IMG/VR virus record: IMGVR_UViG_3300047557_004089
Span: 1 to 45,470 of that record
Origin: a virus
Direction: 5' to 3' (one strand)
Length of the DNA stretch: 45,470 bases
Numbering within the stretch: position 1 is the first letter of the stretch; each line of letters opens with the position of its first letter. This document shows, piece by piece, positions 36,823 to 45,470 of the stretch. The notes under the pieces are model-generated. The model searched no databases and was not told where the DNA came from. It worked only from the letters and a program-made list of their open reading frames with translations. The translations under genes and the position numbers were made by a program.

Positions 36823-37461
36823 TCAGTACTTGAATGGATTTTTGTATCCATCATCGAAGGCGTCAAACGTCTTCTTGATTTCCGCAGGAGAAATACTTTC
36901 AACCTCATCTGAAGTCAAAACGTATTCGTGTTTACCCGCCTTTTCGAAGTCATCTTTCTTGTCTTCAAAGAAGTCGGTTAACTTTTGATTGAAAGGTCCT
37001 GAGTCCAAACTTCTGAGTTCAAGTTTCTCTTGTGGAGTCTTCTCTCTATACTTTTCAATTTTAGTTTCAATGTCGTTTAACTTGTTAACCAAATTATCCA
37101 TGTCAGCAAGTTTTGTTTCAAGATTATTCAAATAACCAAACAACTGTTGGAAATAGTCGTCTTGTTTTTTCTCGATACCTTTTTGTGAGTTTACCAAATC
37201 TGTAATCTCCAATTCTTCTGTACCACTACCTTCTGTCTCTTGAGACTCTCCCTCTCCATCGATTTTTTCAACCTCAGTGTCTTGAGCCACATCGATTTTC
37301 ACGGGAGGTGTATTAGGTTGGGTGGGGGTTTCCTCAGCACCAACCTCAGGAGTCGCAGGTGCATCTGCTGGTTCCAAAGCCAAATCGGCTTGCTCAGTGA
37401 TATACTTGTTAATTTTGTGGTGTCTTTCGATTTCTCTTAAAATCTTTTTGTCGATTTCCAT
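36823..37461 (-). CDS. Acidic coiled-coil protein of unknown function
   Basis: 212 residues starting MEIDKKILREIERHHKINK. Residues about 1-25 are a basic helix. Residues about 27-85 are a disordered Pro/Glu/Thr segment. Residues about 90-145 are a heptad-type coiled coil (F-G-Y-L-N-N-L-E-T-K-L-A-D-M). A compact C-terminal region ends DGYKNPFKY and includes an E-Y-V-L-T-S-D-E-V segment. The layout suggests an oligomeric scaffold or assembly chaperone, but no family is recognised. It starts 5 bases after the 74-residue gene and ends at a terminator, so it closes the hub transcription unit. Confidence 0.7.
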   Translation of the reverse strand: MEIDKKILREIERHHKINKYITEQADLALEPADAPATPEVGAEETPTQPNTPPVKIDVAQDTEVEKIDGEGESQETEGSGTEELEITDLVNSQKGIEKKQDDYFQQLFGYLNNLETKLADMDNLVNKLNDIETKIEKYREKTPQEKLELRSLDSGPFNQKLTDFFEDKKDDFEKAGKHEYVLTSDEVESISPAEIKKTFDAFDDGYKNPFKY

Positions 37462-37466
37462 TTTGA

Positions 37467-37691
37467 TTAGCCGTTTAATAATGTCTTTATACCGTGAGCA
37501 GTTTCAACTTTTACTTTTCTGTTAGCTGTTACAGAATGTCCGGCTCTTTCAATTAACCCATCTCTTTCACGAACGACATAACAATCCCCCGTGTCAAGGT
37601 CACAAACTTCAGTTGTACCATCACCATTACTCCTTGAGGAAATTCTGGCGTTTTTACCAAGGTACTGGTTCAATTTCATATTTAAATCCAT
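37467..37691 (-). CDS. Small protein of unknown function after the hub gene
   Basis: 74 residues starting MDLNMKLNQYLGKNARISS; an alternative ATG is residue 5. Beta-rich, soluble, with two cysteines in E-V-C-D-L-D-T-G-D-C-Y. No recognised domain. In T4 a small PAAR spike-tip gene (5.4) lies close after the hub gene, but I see no PAAR pattern here, so that idea is not adopted. A TATTTAT motif sits 16 bases before its ATG. Confidence 0.6.
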   Translation of the reverse strand: MDLNMKLNQYLGKNARISSRSNGDGTTEVCDLDTGDCYVVRERDGLIERAGHSVTANRKVKVETAHGIKTLLNG

Positions 37692-37707
37692 AGTCTAAGA
37701 TTTTACT

Positions 37708-37714
37708 ATAAATA
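37708..37714 (-). promoter_or_regulatory. TATTTAT motif upstream of 37691 gene
   Basis: TATTTAT reads on the minus strand 16 bases before ATG 37691, in the 41-base gap after the giant hub-region gene. It is one of five such motifs before minus-strand genes here. Promoter function is inferred. Confidence 0.25.
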
Positions 37715-37732
37715 TCCACTTATACACAAACA

Positions 37733-40700
37733 TCAACAATTTGCACCTGTTAAGTCACAAGTAGTACCTTCCAATACGATTGTTCTACCATTAGTTCCGT
37801 TCGGATAGCATTCACAACACGGATTTTGAAGAATGGTTTGCATGTCATTCGAATCTATAATGTCATCAGGTTTATAACCGTAATCGGGACAATCGTAAGG
37901 AATAATGGACCTTAGAAATGGGAAGTTGTAAGTTCTTGTTGGAGTTGTTACCGAAACCATGAAAATAACTGAATAGTCCGGTTTATTCCGAGTAATATCA
38001 CTTAATGCCAATCTGAAACCATTCAAAGCTGAGGTAAAGTTACCTTCAGAAGCCGTTGTACCAGCGGACAAAGTGAAGTTGGAAATGGTCAAGTTTCCAA
38101 CGATTCCACTACCTACTATGTAGATTCTTGCAGGGTAAGATTGACTTAAAGTTGTGGCGATTCTAAATAGTCCGGTAAGGTTGTCAGTAGTAGTACCATA
38201 ACCAATTCGTAACAAAGTTCCACCACCCGTTATTTGTAAATTACTCAACAGAATGTCATCAGAACTTTGTGGTACTTGATTTGTTGAACTTGGAGTTGGT
38301 GTTGGTACTGGATTTCCTGTGTTTGGTCCCACACCAAAAGTGAAGACAACGTTTGATGGAGTTGGGGTACAAGTTGGAACTATTGAGCTTGTAGTATTAA
38401 CATTATTCGCCTGAGGTGATGGTTGTGGGGTCGGTATAATTGGGATATTAGAAGTGAAAGGAGGAGTTTCCTTTTGTTGGAGTTTGTCGATTAACAACTT
38501 CGCCTTTACCAATGAAGCAGCAATATCAGTATTCCTTGTTTGACTAACACCAGTCGGGTACGGCCAATTTTGGAGATAGAATGTTTCCAAAGACTTCTGT
38601 CGAATTTGACCAATTTTGTCTCTGAGTCTATCCCTCATGAATTGTAAAAATTCCGAAGTCGATGCGAACATGGCTACCGGCACAGAATTTTTAGTACCTT
38701 GATTGGTTTGGAAATTTCTACATGAATATGTTCTCAAGAAATATTTTTCAATCAAATCTGAATAATTGTACTCCAAAGTAACTTTACCATAGTTGTTATC
38801 GTATCCATTAAATCTATTGTCACTGAAACTCGAAACATAACAAATACAGAATATCACAAACTGCAGATTTTGGTCAGGTGTTACGTTTTTAATTTCTTGA
38901 TATAGTTGTTCCGCATTCAATTTTGTATCAGTACCCGCAACACTTTGGAATCCTAAAACATCTAAATAAGGGTAATCCTTCACTTTAGCAGTACAAGAGT
39001 TTTGTTCTGCAGTAGTTGTGTTTGGATTTGTCGATTGATTAGCATTCTTCTGTTGTGTTGTTGTGGAAGCGGTGACGTTGTCTTTTCTTTGTTTAACCGC
39101 ACTAATTACTTTAGAAACTAAATTCTTGTTGATACTCATCAAATAGTTGTCAATCAATGGTAAATCAAAAACACTTTGTCTTATACCTGTGAATGCCGTT
39201 TGGAAAGTACCAGGTGTAACAGTATGATTAACTTCTGTAATCATATAAGAACCATTAAACATGGGAACATGTCTCAAGTTGAAATACATTGTTGGTTGAA
39301 TCAATGCATTACCAAAAGCGACAACCTCACAGTTGTAACTCATGTTCTTGTAGATGTTATACAAAGAAACGTTCTGTGTTGCAGTATTTCTACCCGAAGC
39401 GAAGTCAGCCATCTGATTTATTTGTTGAATTGACTCCGAAGTTGCTTTACCCATGTTTTGGTCAACTCTGAACGAATAGAAGATATTTTGGTTTCTTGTT
39501 CCAATATCAACATTAAAACCTACAACCTTGTTATTCAACAACGTATTTACATTTTCCTCTTGTCTTACAAGAGGGTTGTTGTTGGCTCTAATATCAAAGG
39601 CATCACTTCTGAATAAGAAGTTTTTATTTCCTTTCATATCCAAATAACTCGAAGGTCGACCACTATAAAAACAAATGAGTTTCGGTCCCGAGTTTCTGTA
39701 ATCAACATTCAAGAAAGTCCCCCACATGTCATTGGCAAAATTTTGTGGAGTTTGGTCGGCATCATTTGCATTATTACCGGCAACATCCTGAGTTTGGTTG
39801 TAGAAGTTGACATAAGCAGGTAACGGCATGACAGAAAAATGATTCTTGGTTAGAATACCCGCCAAGAATACAAACACACTCATGTTATAGTTAATTGATT
39901 CTGCATCTGTGATTCTTTCCAAATCAAAGATGTCAATTAATATTTTTTGTCCTATATCACGTGAAGCTCGGTCTAAAAACATTACATCTTCAAACAAGGA
40001 ACTTTCTCTGAAATTGGACCCCGCAATCCATTTATCATTAAGGGCTTTGAAAACCTCATATAATTCGACCTTTGGTTGAGTACCATCGAATTGTGATTGT
40101 ATAGAACCTTCCGATATTTGACTAATTTCAGGTAACCCTTTCTGAGTTAGAATAATTGTTTGGTTTAATGTTTGGTCAAAGAAATCTTGATATCCATTCA
40201 AGTATCCTTGTAATTGACCAGCAAAATCTTGAGCCGTTAAATTTGGATTATCAAGTTTCTGAGTCGCGTATAATTTTACCAATTGACTTAACTCCGTCGC
40301 ATTGAATTCATTGAATTGAATATTTGATGAAATGAAAAAGTCTGTAATGTACGAACTGTTACCTATGTAGTTTAACTCCGGTATTGTCGAAAATCCAACA
40401 TTCAAATCCAAAGCTTCCCATGCGTTTTGATTAAGTGTACGGGATATTAGGAACGTTGTTGCCCCACCACCATCAGGTAACGAACCTTGTACATATGGGC
40501 TAAACGGTATTGGGTCCGCAACTGTTAGGTTACCGGTGACGTAACTGATATAAGATTCAACAGTTCTTCTACGGTATACCGTAGGGTTACCCATTCTAAG
40601 TGCAACATCATAACCCATAAGGTTTTGTAACTTAGCAACAACACTTCCAAACTGATTATCAATTATTTTAATAAATAAATCTTCATCATCAGAATAACTT

Positions 40701-43700
40701 GGTGGTAAAGGAACACTCATCAATTCTCTGAAAAGCCCTTGAAAGTTTTTGTAGATGTAATCTGTGTCTTGGAAAGATTGTCCGACTCCTCGATTTGTTG
40801 TTGAAACTGTCGGGTCTAAGATTGCCAATGGGTCAACGACTGTGTCATTTTTGTAATTCGACACAGACTGAGAGAATTTCAAAAATTCCTCTTCTAATTT
40901 GTCTAACACACTTCTTTCAAAAACTGAAAACATATCGTCGATTGCAGAATAGTTTTGAGTAAAGCCCAACGAATTAGTTTTCAAATCAAAAGCCGGTGTT
41001 GTTCCAACCAATGGAATTAAATTCAAATATTCATCATAGGCAGGTCTTACAATATCCGAAGAATCAAAATAACCATAGTTTGGCATTTTCCAAAATAATC
41101 TCACCGAACCATTATAAACTGAGGAGTTGTTATAAAGGTCTTGACCTAAAACTCCTTGTACTGAGTAACAAGCTTCTCTTACTTCGTTTTGTTGTGTTCC
41201 AAAAGAAGGTAAAATGTAATAGTTTACTTGAGGTGTTGCGGCAGGATTATCACACGTGAGTATATTGGGGTCCGAACTTGGAATACCATCAGGAATAATA
41301 CAACTATAAGTGTACATGTTGACCACGGCTACCTGACCAAACGCGTTCAATCCATTTGTATTAATATTTGAGTCAACAAGATTTTGTACTTTTAATCCAT
41401 TACTGATTGATTGGTTAATTTCAGAATCAGAGTAGTTTGTGTAAAGATTACTCCCATTTAAGAAGTAATTGAAATCGTTAATAGCCTTTGGATAAAAACC
41501 AACACTCAAGTCGGTGTATTGAACACCAAGAACGTTAGTTTGATTTTGAAGTTGGATATTACCAATATTCAAGTTGTAAACTTTATTTGTATTACCACCA
41601 ATCGGGTCGAAATTTTGTGCAAAATTGAAATCAGTCCAAACAGGACTCAAAATATCCGTTTGTAGTGCACCACTCTGTATGTAGGTTTTGTACCTATGCC
41701 ATATCGAACCATATTTTAAAACCCACACGTAAGGAACTTTATGAATTGCACCGAATTTTTTGAAGGAAGCAAAAATGTAATCAAGTGAAACCGTTACGTT
41801 GTTATCATAACTCTTGTATTTTTCTCTGAACGTCGCAAGAGGTAAAGAATTAATAAAAAGGTATGCTGCAGCTGTGTAAGGATTAACAACGTTGTTCTTT
41901 TCATTTTGTACACCAACCAAAATTGAATTAACAAAATATGGTGTATTCAACATCGAAGTCGTTCTTTCGAAAGGTAATGTCTCGTTGTTCCCCCTAATAA
42001 TACCTTCCGTGGGTAATAAATTATCAACAGTGCGATTTACGTAAAAATTGGTTAAATTGTTCGCAGGATTCGGTGAAGTAGTTGATAAATAATTGAAACT
42101 TGTAACAGGTCTTATGTTCGTTACATTATTAACTTCAGTAAAATTTGAAATTAAATTTTTTGGTTCGAAGATTTTGTAAGTTCTACTTGTGTTGTTTGCA
42201 TTGGCAACATCACCAACTGCAAGATATCCATTTAGGTTAGTTACATTCCAAAGTTGGTTTGTAAAAGGATATGTGTCAATAAACTGAACTTGGTTGGTTA
42301 TTGTCGAACCTAAAAGTTCTTTTACGGTGTCTTCCCCAGGTAAATTTGTATCAGGAGCTAAAATCAAACTTGATAACGAATCCGTAGATAAAATACTAAA
42401 ATTATTTGCAACTTCCCTTCTCAAGTATTCCGTTACAAATATGTCTCTGATGAACTCTTGCCAAAAAGTGCCTGTCCCCTGATTTGAAAAGTTTTCTAAA
42501 TTAGCCTCGTAATTTGCTGAAGTTAAAACGGTATTTTTCAATTTGTTTATCAAATACGGACTACTAACTCCCAAAGAAGAAATAATGTTACCTGCCTCCA
42601 ATGAACCTATTGTAGTAATCAGAGATGTTTTTATTGGGCTATTAATTAACCTTCCAAAACCTGTATAGAAAGAATACATAAATTGTCTTTCATAGATTTC
42701 ATAAAAAAATCTTAACTCTTCCGTATTCCTGTAAGCCAAGTTTACAAGTGGAAATTCAATCGCATTTAAATTTAATTTTGTAGAAACTTGTGCATCGTTT
42801 TGTTGAGGCGGTCTTTGGTTAATTGAGGTCAATCTTTGGGCAGTACCTTTCAAATATTCTTCAACAAATTCTACTTCCGGCCATTTATCGTACAAGAACC
42901 CTTTTGTCAAATTTACTATTGATGGGTCACCAGGATACGCTAACTCATACTTGTTTTTATTTTGGTCAGTATTTTCGACAAACACCTGAGGCCATGGGTA
43001 TACAAAAACTTCAGAGTTTTCTACCGCAGCTTGGTCTGCGTTTGCAGCATATTGGACTCTATCAACACCATCACTATTGGGGACTGACGTATCATTTCTG
43101 AATATAATACTTTTTCTTACGGGGTCAGTTTTAACATTCCACGCCTTCTCATGGACCTCATCCATTAGACGAATGAATGCTTCCGTCGAAGCCATAATAA
43201 CCGCACTGATATTACGTATAGTTGGTCTAAAACCAATACCTGTATCGGAACTAATTATTTTTGCCGAAAGTTCTTCTGTGATACGATTTTCTTCTTGGTT
43301 TACAATTTTATCCAAATCACCCTCCATGGCTCGTATAAGCGTATCGAACCTTTGGGGACCCACAAAACTAAAGAAAGGTTGTTTAACTTCTTTCAATCCG
43401 TCAGGAGTTAATTCAACAGTAATAAAAAATAAACGTTGATATTGTTGTTTTACAAAGTCAGACACTTGTTGAGGTGTTGGTGCCAAGATTCCTGTTTGGA
43501 AACTTATCGTACGTGTCCAATCTATCAAAGACGGGTCAAGTTGAATGTAAAAAGTATCTTTATTAATTGAATTAGTAATCTTGAAATTCTTCTGTGCGGA
43601 TTTCCCGTAAGTACTATTTTCCGATAACCGAGTGTTATAGGTTTGAGTAATTGCAGTAAGTTCTGAAAGTGCTTGTTGTCTTCGTTCAGGACCCAACTCA

Positions 43701-44929
43701 GTCTTAAATGCGTAAATTTCTTGTCCAGTGTTCTGTAAAACATAAGGGCGGTCATTCACGTATTTGGTAAACCAAGAATCCGCACCACCTCTTATTTTAT
43801 TATAATACTCTTTAAGTGTTTTGCGATATGTTTCTGCTTCAGTAAGGGCTTGGAGGTCTACTTTATTGTATGACGCAACAATTTTTTCTTGGAAATTCTT
43901 TAAACGATATCCTAACTCTGGTAAAGTTAATTCGGGAAAATCCTGTGGTATTAGCCCTTTAACTTTATATTCATTGTATATTTCCCTTATCTTTTGATAC
44001 CCTTTTGAACTTATAACTGTTTCGGAGGTTGAGTAATCTGAATTTTGAGCATCAAGTGAATTTGCCAATTGTGAATTCAATTGACCTCTTGTTGTCGCAT
44101 CATTTTGTTGACTATCTACCGGAGTTCTCGTTACATTATACGTTGTGGTGTACATGTTAGGTAACGCAGTGAGGTGACCTAAAGTAATTTCATTAAGGAT
44201 ATTGTATTTGTATCCGAAAAATTTACAAGTAATTTGATAATTCCCACTGAATGTGTTGAATCGAGCATTGAACGTGTGGAGGTTCAGTTGATATCTTATC
44301 GCCTGTCCATACCAACCTTTTAGAGTAAGATAGAATTGTGGATAGGGTAACTGAAAAAATGCGGCATATGGTGATTGGTCCCCTTGTTCAAAAAGTGCCC
44401 TACCTTGAACATCCTCTAATTCTATTGTAACTTCAGGCACAAAATTCAAACTCGTTCTAACAGAAATTTGAGTAATTCCCAAGAGTCCTGGGTCTATTGT
44501 CATTCCCCTTTCATCTGTTGAAATGGACTGTTTGTAAAAAGTAGTACCGTCTGGGTTAGATACAATTGCTTCATTCCTTTGGAGACGAGCCTGTCCATTA
44601 ATTGAACCGAGACCTGTCAAGTCATCGTAATAACCTGAATTTAGGAATTGGTCGTTGTTTGGTTTAAGAAAATTAATCTTCGCAATTGAAATTGTTCTTA
44701 TGTTGTCTTGCGGAGTTCCTCCAACGGCAAGTTTTGTTCTTGGAAGTAAATCTACTTCCAAATTAGCAAACATTACCAAGTTTTCGTGGTCAACCAAACG
44801 TTCTTGAATGATTTTTTGACCATTGGTAGCGTTTGTTGAAGTCTTGTTTGGGTCTACAAGAATGATGTTATTGTAAGCCTCTTCAACAAAGATGTTCCCT
44901 GAGTTATCTGAAAGTCCATTACCTGCCAT
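37733..44929 (-). CDS. Giant baseplate hub-region protein (2398 residues)
   Basis: 2398 residues starting MAGNGLSDNSGNIFVEEAYN. Residues about 160-260 contain P-Y-P-Q-F-Y-L-T-L-K-G-W-Y-G and F-F-G-Y-K-Y-N-I-L-N-E-I, resembling the tube-contacting start of hub proteins. Residues about 1780-1920 end with MITEVNHTVTPGTFQTAFTG, a beta-rich motif like the ends of gp27/VgrG-type hub domains. Residues about 1975-2150 form a helical domain with a faint lysozyme-superfamily look. A Thr/Pro linker (about 2155-2225) and a Cys-rich C-terminus follow. T4 order 53-5-6 supports a gp5/gp27 functional analogue. It overlaps the gp53-like gene by 11 bases. T4 gp5 and gp27 together are under 1000 residues, so most of this protein is unexplained. 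Confidence 0.65.
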   Translation of the reverse strand: MAGNGLSDNSGNIFVEEAYNNIILVDPNKTSTNATNGQKIIQERLVDHENLVMFANLEVDLLPRTKLAVGGTPQDNIRTISIAKINFLKPNNDQFLNSGYYDDLTGLGSINGQARLQRNEAIVSNPDGTTFYKQSISTDERGMTIDPGLLGITQISVRTSLNFVPEVTIELEDVQGRALFEQGDQSPYAAFFQLPYPQFYLTLKGWYGQAIRYQLNLHTFNARFNTFSGNYQITCKFFGYKYNILNEITLGHLTALPNMYTTTYNVTRTPVDSQQNDATTRGQLNSQLANSLDAQNSDYSTSETVISSKGYQKIREIYNEYKVKGLIPQDFPELTLPELGYRLKNFQEKIVASYNKVDLQALTEAETYRKTLKEYYNKIRGGADSWFTKYVNDRPYVLQNTGQEIYAFKTELGPERRQQALSELTAITQTYNTRLSENSTYGKSAQKNFKITNSINKDTFYIQLDPSLIDWTRTISFQTGILAPTPQQVSDFVKQQYQRLFFITVELTPDGLKEVKQPFFSFVGPQRFDTLIRAMEGDLDKIVNQEENRITEELSAKIISSDTGIGFRPTIRNISAVIMASTEAFIRLMDEVHEKAWNVKTDPVRKSIIFRNDTSVPNSDGVDRVQYAANADQAAVENSEVFVYPWPQVFVENTDQNKNKYELAYPGDPSIVNLTKGFLYDKWPEVEFVEEYLKGTAQRLTSINQRPPQQNDAQVSTKLNLNAIEFPLVNLAYRNTEELRFFYEIYERQFMYSFYTGFGRLINSPIKTSLITTIGSLEAGNIISSLGVSSPYLINKLKNTVLTSANYEANLENFSNQGTGTFWQEFIRDIFVTEYLRREVANNFSILSTDSLSSLILAPDTNLPGEDTVKELLGSTITNQVQFIDTYPFTNQLWNVTNLNGYLAVGDVANANNTSRTYKIFEPKNLISNFTEVNNVTNIRPVTSFNYLSTTSPNPANNLTNFYVNRTVDNLLPTEGIIRGNNETLPFERTTSMLNTPYFVNSILVGVQNEKNNVVNPYTAAAYLFINSLPLATFREKYKSYDNNVTVSLDYIFASFKKFGAIHKVPYVWVLKYGSIWHRYKTYIQSGALQTDILSPVWTDFNFAQNFDPIGGNTNKVYNLNIGNIQLQNQTNVLGVQYTDLSVGFYPKAINDFNYFLNGSNLYTNYSDSEINQSISNGLKVQNLVDSNINTNGLNAFGQVAVVNMYTYSCIIPDGIPSSDPNILTCDNPAATPQVNYYILPSFGTQQNEVREACYSVQGVLGQDLYNNSSVYNGSVRLFWKMPNYGYFDSSDIVRPAYDEYLNLIPLVGTTPAFDLKTNSLGFTQNYSAIDDMFSVFERSVLDKLEEEFLKFSQSVSNYKNDTVVDPLAILDPTVSTTNRGVGQSFQDTDYIYKNFQGLFRELMSVPLPPSYSDDEDLFIKIIDNQFGSVVAKLQNLMGYDVALRMGNPTVYRRRTVESYISYVTGNLTVADPIPFSPYVQGSLPDGGGATTFLISRTLNQNAWEALDLNVGFSTIPELNYIGNSSYITDFFISSNIQFNEFNATELSQLVKLYATQKLDNPNLTAQDFAGQLQGYLNGYQDFFDQTLNQTIILTQKGLPEISQISEGSIQSQFDGTQPKVELYEVFKALNDKWIAGSNFRESSLFEDVMFLDRASRDIGQKILIDIFDLERITDAESINYNMSVFVFLAGILTKNHFSVMPLPAYVNFYNQTQDVAGNNANDADQTPQNFANDMWGTFLNVDYRNSGPKLICFYSGRPSSYLDMKGNKNFLFRSDAFDIRANNNPLVRQEENVNTLLNNKVVGFNVDIGTRNQNIFYSFRVDQNMGKATSESIQQINQMADFASGRNTATQNVSLYNIYKNMSYNCEVVAFGNALIQPTMYFNLRHVPMFNGSYMITEVNHTVTPGTFQTAFTGIRQSVFDLPLIDNYLMSINKNLVSKVISAVKQRKDNVTASTTTQQKNANQSTNPNTTTAEQNSCTAKVKDYPYLDVLGFQSVAGTDTKLNAEQLYQEIKNVTPDQNLQFVIFCICYVSSFSDNRFNGYDNNYGKVTLEYNYSDLIEKYFLRTYSCRNFQTNQGTKNSVPVAMFASTSEFLQFMRDRLRDKIGQIRQKSLETFYLQNWPYPTGVSQTRNTDIAASLVKAKLLIDKLQQKETPPFTSNIPIIPTPQPSPQANNVNTTSSIVPTCTPTPSNVVFTFGVGPNTGNPVPTPTPSSTNQVPQSSDDILLSNLQITGGGTLLRIGYGTTTDNLTGLFRIATTLSQSYPARIYIVGSGIVGNLTISNFTLSAGTTASEGNFTSALNGFRLALSDITRNKPDYSVIFMVSVTTPTRTYNFPFLRSIIPYDCPDYGYKPDDIIDSNDMQTILQNPCCECYPNGTNGRTIVLEGTTCDLTGANC

Positions 44930-45242
44930 AATAATAGAAGTAGTTTTCTACCGAAGCTTTGTAATCTTGTAAAGAAGCCACCAAAGGAAATGGAATAGTG
45001 AGAATTGCCCCGTCGTATATGTTGTTTTCTAATCCACCGAATTGAGGATTGGCTTGAAGAATCAACCAACCAAAAAATGGTGAACCGTAAAATTCTTGAG
45101 AAGCCCTGTCTAATCTACTCCTACCTACTTTATAGACAAAGACCTTGTCTGTTGGCTTAGGGTCAATAGTTACAAATGGAACAACTGTTTGTTGTCCATT
45201 TACCAAGAACTGGTTATACCTGTTGTAATATTGAAACGGCAT
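44919..45242 (-). CDS. 53: LysM-like baseplate wedge protein, gp53-like
   Basis: 107 residues starting MPFQYYNRYNQFLVNG. The C-terminal two thirds show a LysM-like pattern: S-R-L-D-R-A-S-Q-E-F-Y-G then W-L-I-L-Q-A-N-P and a final G-A-I-L-T-I-P-F-P. T4 gp53 carries a LysM-like domain and binds the inner wedge; this protein is shorter (T4: 196) and may keep only that domain plus a short lead. It starts 1 base after the stop of the partial upstream gene and overlaps the giant hub-region gene by 11 bases. Role in joining wedges around the hub is inferred from family and order. Confidence 0.75.
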   Translation of the reverse strand: MPFQYYNRYNQFLVNGQQTVVPFVTIDPKPTDKVFVYKVGRSRLDRASQEFYGSPFFGWLILQANPQFGGLENNIYDGAILTIPFPLVASLQDYKASVENYFYYYGR

Positions 45243-45243
45243 A

Positions 45244-45470
45244 TTATAACAATTGAACCTTTGGTGTTATGACATTTGCAGATTCGTTTGCCCAAGTTGC
45301 AATGTCCGTGTTGGTGTTATTCTTGAGTCCCAAGTTTTTAATTAGAATTTTCCTAAGACTAGAAGGTGACGCATCTTTTTCATAAGTAAACACTCTCTTT
45401 TTTTCTGGTGAGAATGGGGTGTAAACTATAAAGTTTTTGAGTTTGTCATTACTAATTGTTGTGATGAATG
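45244..45470 (-). CDS. Partial CDS at right edge, function unknown
   Basis: An open frame enters from the right edge and ends at TAA 45246-45244, giving 75 visible C-terminal residues. They are basic and partly helical (K-N-F-I-V-Y-T-P-F-S-P-E-K-K-R-V near the start, ending T-P-K-V-Q-L-L). The stop is one base before the ATG of the gp53-like gene, which is the tight spacing used throughout this strand. The start and most of the protein lie outside the window. No family is recognised; a tail or baseplate gene is expected from context. Confidence 0.65.
   Translation of the reverse strand, partial: FITTISNDKLKNFIVYTPFSPEKKRVFTYEKDASPSSLRKILIKNLGLKNNTNTDIATWANESANVITPKVQLL

Noticed and set aside
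37467-37691. PAAR spike-tip protein after the hub gene
   Set aside because: Position would fit, but the sequence lacks a recognisable PAAR pattern, so it is left as unknown.
1-45470. Diversity-generating retroelement for fibre variation, tRNA genes, integrase or insertion sequences
   Set aside because: No reverse transcriptase, template/variable repeat pair, cloverleaf, recombinase or transposase could be seen in any frame.

Overview
This window is part of a tailed contractile (myovirus, T4-superfamily) phage genome. Every gene I accept lies on the minus strand, so transcription runs from the right end to the left. The phage type follows from recognisable homologues of T4 genes 53, 25, 6, 32, uvsX, rnh and 41, plus a class I ribonucleotide reductase pair. 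The leaders I read before start codons are A/T-rich and lack a clear Shine-Dalgarno sequence. Two protein features point to a Bacteroidota (possibly flavobacterial) host: SprB-type repeats in a tail protein, and an ATP-cone fused to NrdB instead of NrdA. The host assignment is an inference.

Layout in transcription order. (1) 45470-37733: a partial unknown gene, a LysM-like gp53-type baseplate wedge protein, and a giant 2398-residue protein in the position of the T4 central hub gene. (2) 37691-36823: two small unknown genes, closed by a terminator. (3) 36695-28649: a DNA-metabolism block with gp32-like ssDNA-binding protein (own terminator), a small helical protein, UvsX recombinase, RNase H/FEN nuclease, a conserved unknown, gp41/DnaB-type helicase, NrdB and NrdA, closed by a strong terminator. 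(4) 28556-13758: baseplate genes gp25 and gp6, then a chain of mostly overlapping large structural genes. These include a 1619-residue protein with a carboxypeptidase-regulatory-like domain and a membrane-like helix, a PKD-like protein, and a gpI-like 991-residue protein. (5) 13758-1: distal tail or fibre genes: a 1201-residue SprB-repeat protein, a 122-residue Cys-rich protein, a Thr-Pro linker protein, and a giant Gly-X-Y fibre that runs off the left edge after about 2897 codons.

The DNA-metabolism genes supply nucleotides and the recombination/replication core. They sit as an island between the hub/53 genes and the wedge (25, 6) genes, which are close together in T4. The wedge and fibre genes build the baseplate periphery and the host-contacting surface. 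Overlapping stop/start codons imply translational coupling through much of the structural region. No tRNA, CRISPR array, integrase, insertion sequence or reverse transcriptase was seen. No gene-free stretch exceeds 300 bases; the longest, 36696-36822 (127 bases), holds a terminator and the gp32 leader.

The most unusual content is the Thr/Ser-only Gly-X-Y giant fibre with its minisatellite-like repeats, the SprB-repeat tail protein, the ATP-cone NrdB, and a recurrent TATTTAT motif before baseplate and fibre transcription units.
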